From: JBBIRG01 sp964410965
GTDB taxonomy: Bacteria > CLD3 > SB21 > JBBIRG01
Assembly (NCBI GenBank): GCA_964410965.1
Contig: CAYPIY010000018.1
Coordinates: 1 to 7,271 of the forward strand
DNA length: 7,271 nucleotides
Direction: 5' to 3'
The translations under genes and the position numbers were made by a program. How positions within the stretch are numbered: the first letter of the stretch is position 1; each line of letters opens with the position of its first letter. The notes beneath the pieces are model-generated. The model searched no databases and was not told the DNA's origin. It was given only the letters and a program-made list of their open reading frames with translations. Positions 4,599 to 7,271 of the stretch are shown here, in pieces.

Positions 4599-7058
4599 TT
4601 ATTTCACCAGCACCATCTTCCTCGTCTTCACAAAATCACCCGCTTCCAGCCTATAGAAATACACACCCGACGTGACTCTTTGGCCCTGGTTGTTCTTCCC
4701 GTCCCAGACAACAGAATGGATGCCGGAGGATTTTTGCGCATTGATTAATGTCCGGACTTCCTGGCCAAGCAGGTTGTAGATCTTCAGCGTCACTTTCGAT
4801 GCTTGCCTGAGTTCATACCTGATGGTCGTCGATGGATTGAACGGATTAGGATAATTTGGATATAATATTACCGATTGGGGAATCGCAATCGCCGGATCAA
4901 GAATTCCAACAAGATAATCGTTCATGGAATGGCGAAAAGCCTCATGCATTAAAGACGCGTAATGACGAACCGTATCAACCGACGAGGAATTGGTGACGCC
5001 CATTCCGCCGATCATCGCGTACCATACTTCCTGGGTATCGCCGGGCGCAAACGTAAAAGGGCCGGAGGATATGAGCGACCGTTGATCGGCAATGACGGAG
5101 GCATAGATTCCGGGATCAAACGGGCCGCCTGGTTTCGTGTTCCCGTCAAAATCAAAACCCTGCATATATTTCATCCGGGCCGAATCGGTTTCGGGATGAG
5201 TGAAATTACCGGGATCATGTATTTTCGCCGGACAATACACGGAAGTGGCCCGGATATCTTTCTTTCCCGCTTTAACCACCGTCGCGAACCCTTCCTGACC
5301 AATCGTTATGCGGCGGGCTGTATCCGTCGCCGACCCGGTTACCACAGGTCCCTGCAGTATCGCGCATCCAAAAGAGGTTTTTGCAACATCCCCATCGATG
5401 GAACTGATCATGATGAGCGACAACGATGAATCTGAAAAACCCTTATTTTCCCCGGCGTTTGCCCCGACATCGGCATCGTTCCAGAACGCGACAAAACTGG
5501 AATCATACGTTTTATCCGATTTATTGATAAAGGTCATACGGACCAATACCGCGTGATTGAACGGATATTGATTAAACTGAAAAGTCTGACGCTGAACTTC
5601 CAGCCCGAACCCCGGGGATAATGATGTGGTATCCTGCACTTTATGGATTGATAAATCGTTAAATACCGTCCAGGTATCCACTGCCGATAATTTCAGGGGA
5701 TCGCCTGACAAAGTACGCGGAGCATCGGCTGGCCATACGCTTTCCTGGCCGGGTAATTTGAATATGGTCGGATTCACCAGAAAATCCTCGGCGATTAACG
5801 AGCCAAACGGCCCTGAATTCATTATCCGGCCGGGCTGGAATTCGGTTTGATACTGAACATTCGCGACATTCAGCGTATCGGGATTGCCGCTTCCGGGCTT
5901 CTTTCCCCCGAAGTAAAATCCTCCGGCGTAATTCAGGCTGTATCCGGAATTTATCGGATATTCCATTCCGGAATTCATTTGATTGGCCTGATGTCCGATC
6001 GATCCGTCATTTCTCTGCCACATCCGGATCAGGTTTCCTGCGCCTTCGGTCTTGATTTCCTGGGCTCCCCAGACGCTTGAGGTTGTGAATGTTCTTGTGG
6101 TCGTTCCGCTCCCGTTGATGACCCGCAATGTAACATGGTACGTTTGTCCCACCTGGTCTTCAGAGACATTCCAGGTAATCACATTGTTCGAAACGGTCAT
6201 CCCCGCAGGGGCGTCCGTCAGAGAGTAAGAAGGCGTCTCATAGGAAATGACCTGAAAGCCGGTTGTAAATGTTCCGAGCCCGTAAGTTCTGAATGTATCC
6301 GTCAGACCATATACGATCGGGGCGATCGAGTCGCTTGTTTTTGCGCAAAACCGTATCACCGTACCGGATGGCGGGATGAATCCGTCACCGGGAACGGAAA
6401 AAGAACCCTGTGAATAGGGTACCGATGCTGCCCCGAAACGCAGATTCGTTATGACGCTTCGGATAGAATTAAAAGGATTGGTAGTCCGGTAACCGAGGCT
6501 GTCATAGGTGCTGTCTAACGGTAATGCCAGATCGGCGAATACATGGATCATCTCACCGGCGGAGAAAATGCCGTTTGTATCCTGGTCCGTGACTTTCACG
6601 CACAATTTTGTTCCACCGGTAACCGAAGTATCCGCCGATGATTTCGGTCCGACATGATAAACTGAAAACGGCAGCCGGTTCGGTGCGAGAGTACCGCCCG
6701 TACCAAAAAAAGAGGTGTTGATCCAGTACCGGCTGGAGTCGGAACCGAAACGGATTTCGTAACTGTCATCACCCGACGGGGATCCAAATATATTCCGGCT
6801 GTTCAAATTCTGCAGACTGCTTTGGTTTGGAGATAATCCGAATATTTTGTATGCATCCAGGGAATTTGAATAATAACCTAATATTCCGGTGGTGTCGTAT
6901 CCGATCAGCAGATGAGGGGAAGTTAAAGTATCGCCGGAATTGGCGACTTCAACGATCCGTCCCAGATTGTCCGTAATGTACCGTTCGGTGGTTTGCGCGC
7001 TGATCTGTGTGTGAAGGATCAGCATCGCTGCGATGACGAGCAGGGTAGCTTTTTTCAT
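4599..7058 (-). CDS. Large secreted protein with FCB-type C-terminal sorting domain (T9SS type A-like)
   Basis: An 819-residue protein. Residues 1-21 are a signal peptide (KK, hydrophobic core, cleavage after ISA). An Ig-like/putative-Ig segment lies at about 277-326 (SLTDAPAGMTVSNNVITWNV onward). Residues 490-700 hold beta-rich sequence common in secreted FCB proteins, with Asp-rich stretches (NDADVG at 527-532, FDFDGN at 635-640) and SSGPFTFAPGDTQEVWYAMI (664-683). The C-terminus is a clear sorting domain from 733: YPNYPNPFNPS, then TLKIYNLLGQEVRTL, WDGKNNQGQRVTSGVYFYRL, and the basic tail TRKMVLVK. A 12-residue EF-hand-like loop (DQDTNGIFSAGE, 158-169) suggests calcium binding. The protein should cross the outer membrane and be surface-attached or released. 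No catalytic motif is recognised and the target is unknown. A strong AAAGGAG site supports the start. No link to arsenic is evident. Confidence 0.92.
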   Translation of the reverse strand: MKKATLLVIAAMLILHTQISAQTTERYITDNLGRIVEVANSGDTLTSPHLLIGYDTTGILGYYSNSLDAYKIFGLSPNQSSLQNLNSRNIFGSPSGDDSYEIRFGSDSSRYWINTSFFGTGGTLAPNRLPFSVYHVGPKSSADTSVTGGTKLCVKVTDQDTNGIFSAGEMIHVFADLALPLDSTYDSLGYRTTNPFNSIRSVITNLRFGAASVPYSQGSFSVPGDGFIPPSGTVIRFCAKTSDSIAPIVYGLTDTFRTYGLGTFTTGFQVISYETPSYSLTDAPAGMTVSNNVITWNVSEDQVGQTYHVTLRVINGSGTTTRTFTTSSVWGAQEIKTEGAGNLIRMWQRNDGSIGHQANQMNSGMEYPINSGYSLNYAGGFYFGGKKPGSGNPDTLNVANVQYQTEFQPGRIMNSGPFGSLIAEDFLVNPTIFKLPGQESVWPADAPRTLSGDPLKLSAVDTWTVFNDLSIHKVQDTTSLSPGFGLEVQRQTFQFNQYPFNHAVLVRMTFINKSDKTYDSSFVAFWNDADVGANAGENKGFSDSSLSLIMISSIDGDVAKTSFGCAILQGPVVTGSATDTARRITIGQEGFATVVKAGKKDIRATSVYCPAKIHDPGNFTHPETDSARMKYMQGFDFDGNTKPGGPFDPGIYASVIADQRSLISSGPFTFAPGDTQEVWYAMIGGMGVTNSSSVDTVRHYASLMHEAFRHSMNDYLVGILDPAIAIPQSVILYPNYPNPFNPSTTIRYELRQASKVTLKIYNLLGQEVRTLINAQKSSGIHSVVWDGKNNQGQRVTSGVYFYRLEAGDFVKTRKMVLVK

Positions 7059-7065
7059 ACTTTGT

Positions 7066-7072
7066 CTCCTTT
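7066..7072 (-). promoter_or_regulatory. Ribosome binding site of the large secreted protein gene
   Basis: AAAGGAG on the minus strand, 7 nt before the ATG at 7058. It is the best Shine-Dalgarno match in the window and fixes the start just ahead of a well-formed signal peptide. Confidence 0.8.
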
Positions 7073-7080
7073 ATATTCGT

Positions 7081-7124
7081 CGCTTCGGGTCGACCCGGCT
7101 TATGTCGGGGTGTTTAGGGAAGCG
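7081..7124. other. Palindrome and stem in the leader of the secreted protein gene
   Basis: CGGGTCGACCCG (7086-7097) is a perfect 12-bp palindrome. It lies inside a longer possible stem made by CGCTTC (7081-7086) and GAAGCG (7119-7124). On the minus strand this structure ends about 10 nt before the ribosome site, so it could be an mRNA leader hairpin or a protein-binding site. No T-tract follows, so it is not an intrinsic terminator. Confidence 0.4.
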
Positions 7125-7146
7125 CTGTTATTTTATTTTGTCTGTC

Positions 7147-7207
7147 GGTTCTCGATCCTTCGATTCACTCAGGACAAGTACGTCCGCAGTTGCGGCCTAC
7201 TCGAACC
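7147..7207. repeat. Structured intergenic segment, possible dispersed repeat
   Basis: GGTTC (7147-7151) and GAACC (7203-7207) can close a loop that contains two further small stems, GGAC/GTCC (7172-7175/7182-7185) and CCGC/GCGG (7184-7187/7192-7195), which are mutually exclusive at the overlap. The part TCCTTCGATTCACTCAGGA resembles the TTCGA...CTCAGGA-type intergenic repeats seen in many uncultivated bacteria. The whole 213 bp from 7059 to 7271 has no gene; no clear promoter hexamers were found in it. Confidence 0.35.
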
Positions 7208-7250
7208 AACTATCTGTTTTTCTTCCGTGGCTTCATATTCTTATATGTTT

Positions 7251-7271
7251 TTTTCCCTTTGCGCCTCTGCG
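7251..7271 (+). repeat. Dispersed 21-bp repeat, copy 2 (cut by window edge)
   Basis: Same 21 bases as 4565-4585 (TTTTCCCTTTGCGCC followed by TCTGCG), same orientation, and likewise preceded by an AT-rich stretch. It probably continues beyond the window, where the AGAGG half of the hairpin would be expected. Together the two copies bracket the large secreted protein gene. Confidence 0.7.

Noticed and set aside
1..7271. CRISPR array, tRNA, rRNA, transposase or phage genes
   Set aside because: No regularly spaced repeats, no RNA gene signatures and no mobile-element proteins were found on either strand.

Overview
The window holds an arsenic-resistance island and two unrelated envelope-protein genes. 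Every supported gene lies on the minus strand, so transcription runs from high to low coordinates. The organism is most likely a Gram-negative member of the FCB superphylum (Ignavibacteria, Calditrichota, KSB1 or relatives). The evidence is an 819-residue secreted protein ending in a classic C-terminal sorting domain (YPNYPNPFNPS, then a stretch with NLLGQEV and SGVYFYRL), plus two lipoproteins with typical lipoboxes. One promoter is a perfect TTGACA-17-TATAAT rather than the TTTG/TAnnTTTG type of Bacteroidota proper, which argues mildly for a lineage outside core Bacteroidota. No ribosomal marker is present, so placement is by inference only.

Layout in transcription order. (1) 7271-7059: gene-free leader with a dispersed 21-bp repeat at the very edge, a structured segment and a 12-bp palindrome. 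(2) 7058-4599: large secreted protein with a sorting domain. (3) 4598-4487: short gap with a second copy of the same 21-bp repeat. (4) 4486-3896: small TPR-like lipoprotein, followed by a strong intrinsic terminator (3853-3816). (5) A consensus promoter (3814-3786) then drives arsC (3738-3295), acr3 (3216-2158) and a rhodanese-like gene (2142-1711). (6) 1710-1584: 127-bp gap with a dyad that may be the ArsR operator. (7) arsR (1583-1248), a 77-residue thioredoxin-like gene (1257-1024), an arsF-family lipoprotein gene (1007-579) and an arsG-family membrane protein gene (571-1, cut by the window edge). These four are tightly packed, with a 10-bp overlap or gaps of 16 and 7 bp.

How the genes may work together. 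ArsC is a thioredoxin-coupled LMW-phosphatase-type arsenate reductase with its Cys9/Cys81/Cys88 triad intact; it would make arsenite, which Acr3 exports. ArsR probably derepresses the locus when As(III) binds its cysteines. The arsR-trx-arsF-arsG block resembles the arsEFG-type organoarsenical/nitroarsenical module. Its parts also look like a split DsbD: a cytoplasmic CPKC thioredoxin fold, a CcdA-like membrane protein with one Cys-Pro site in each of two helices (Cys31, Cys148), and an extracytoplasmic CATC thioredoxin-fold lipoprotein. I propose that this block is an arsenic-induced transmembrane thiol relay. The rhodanese-like protein has Asp where the catalytic Cys should be and carries a C-terminal Cys-x-Cys, so it is probably not an ordinary sulfurtransferase.
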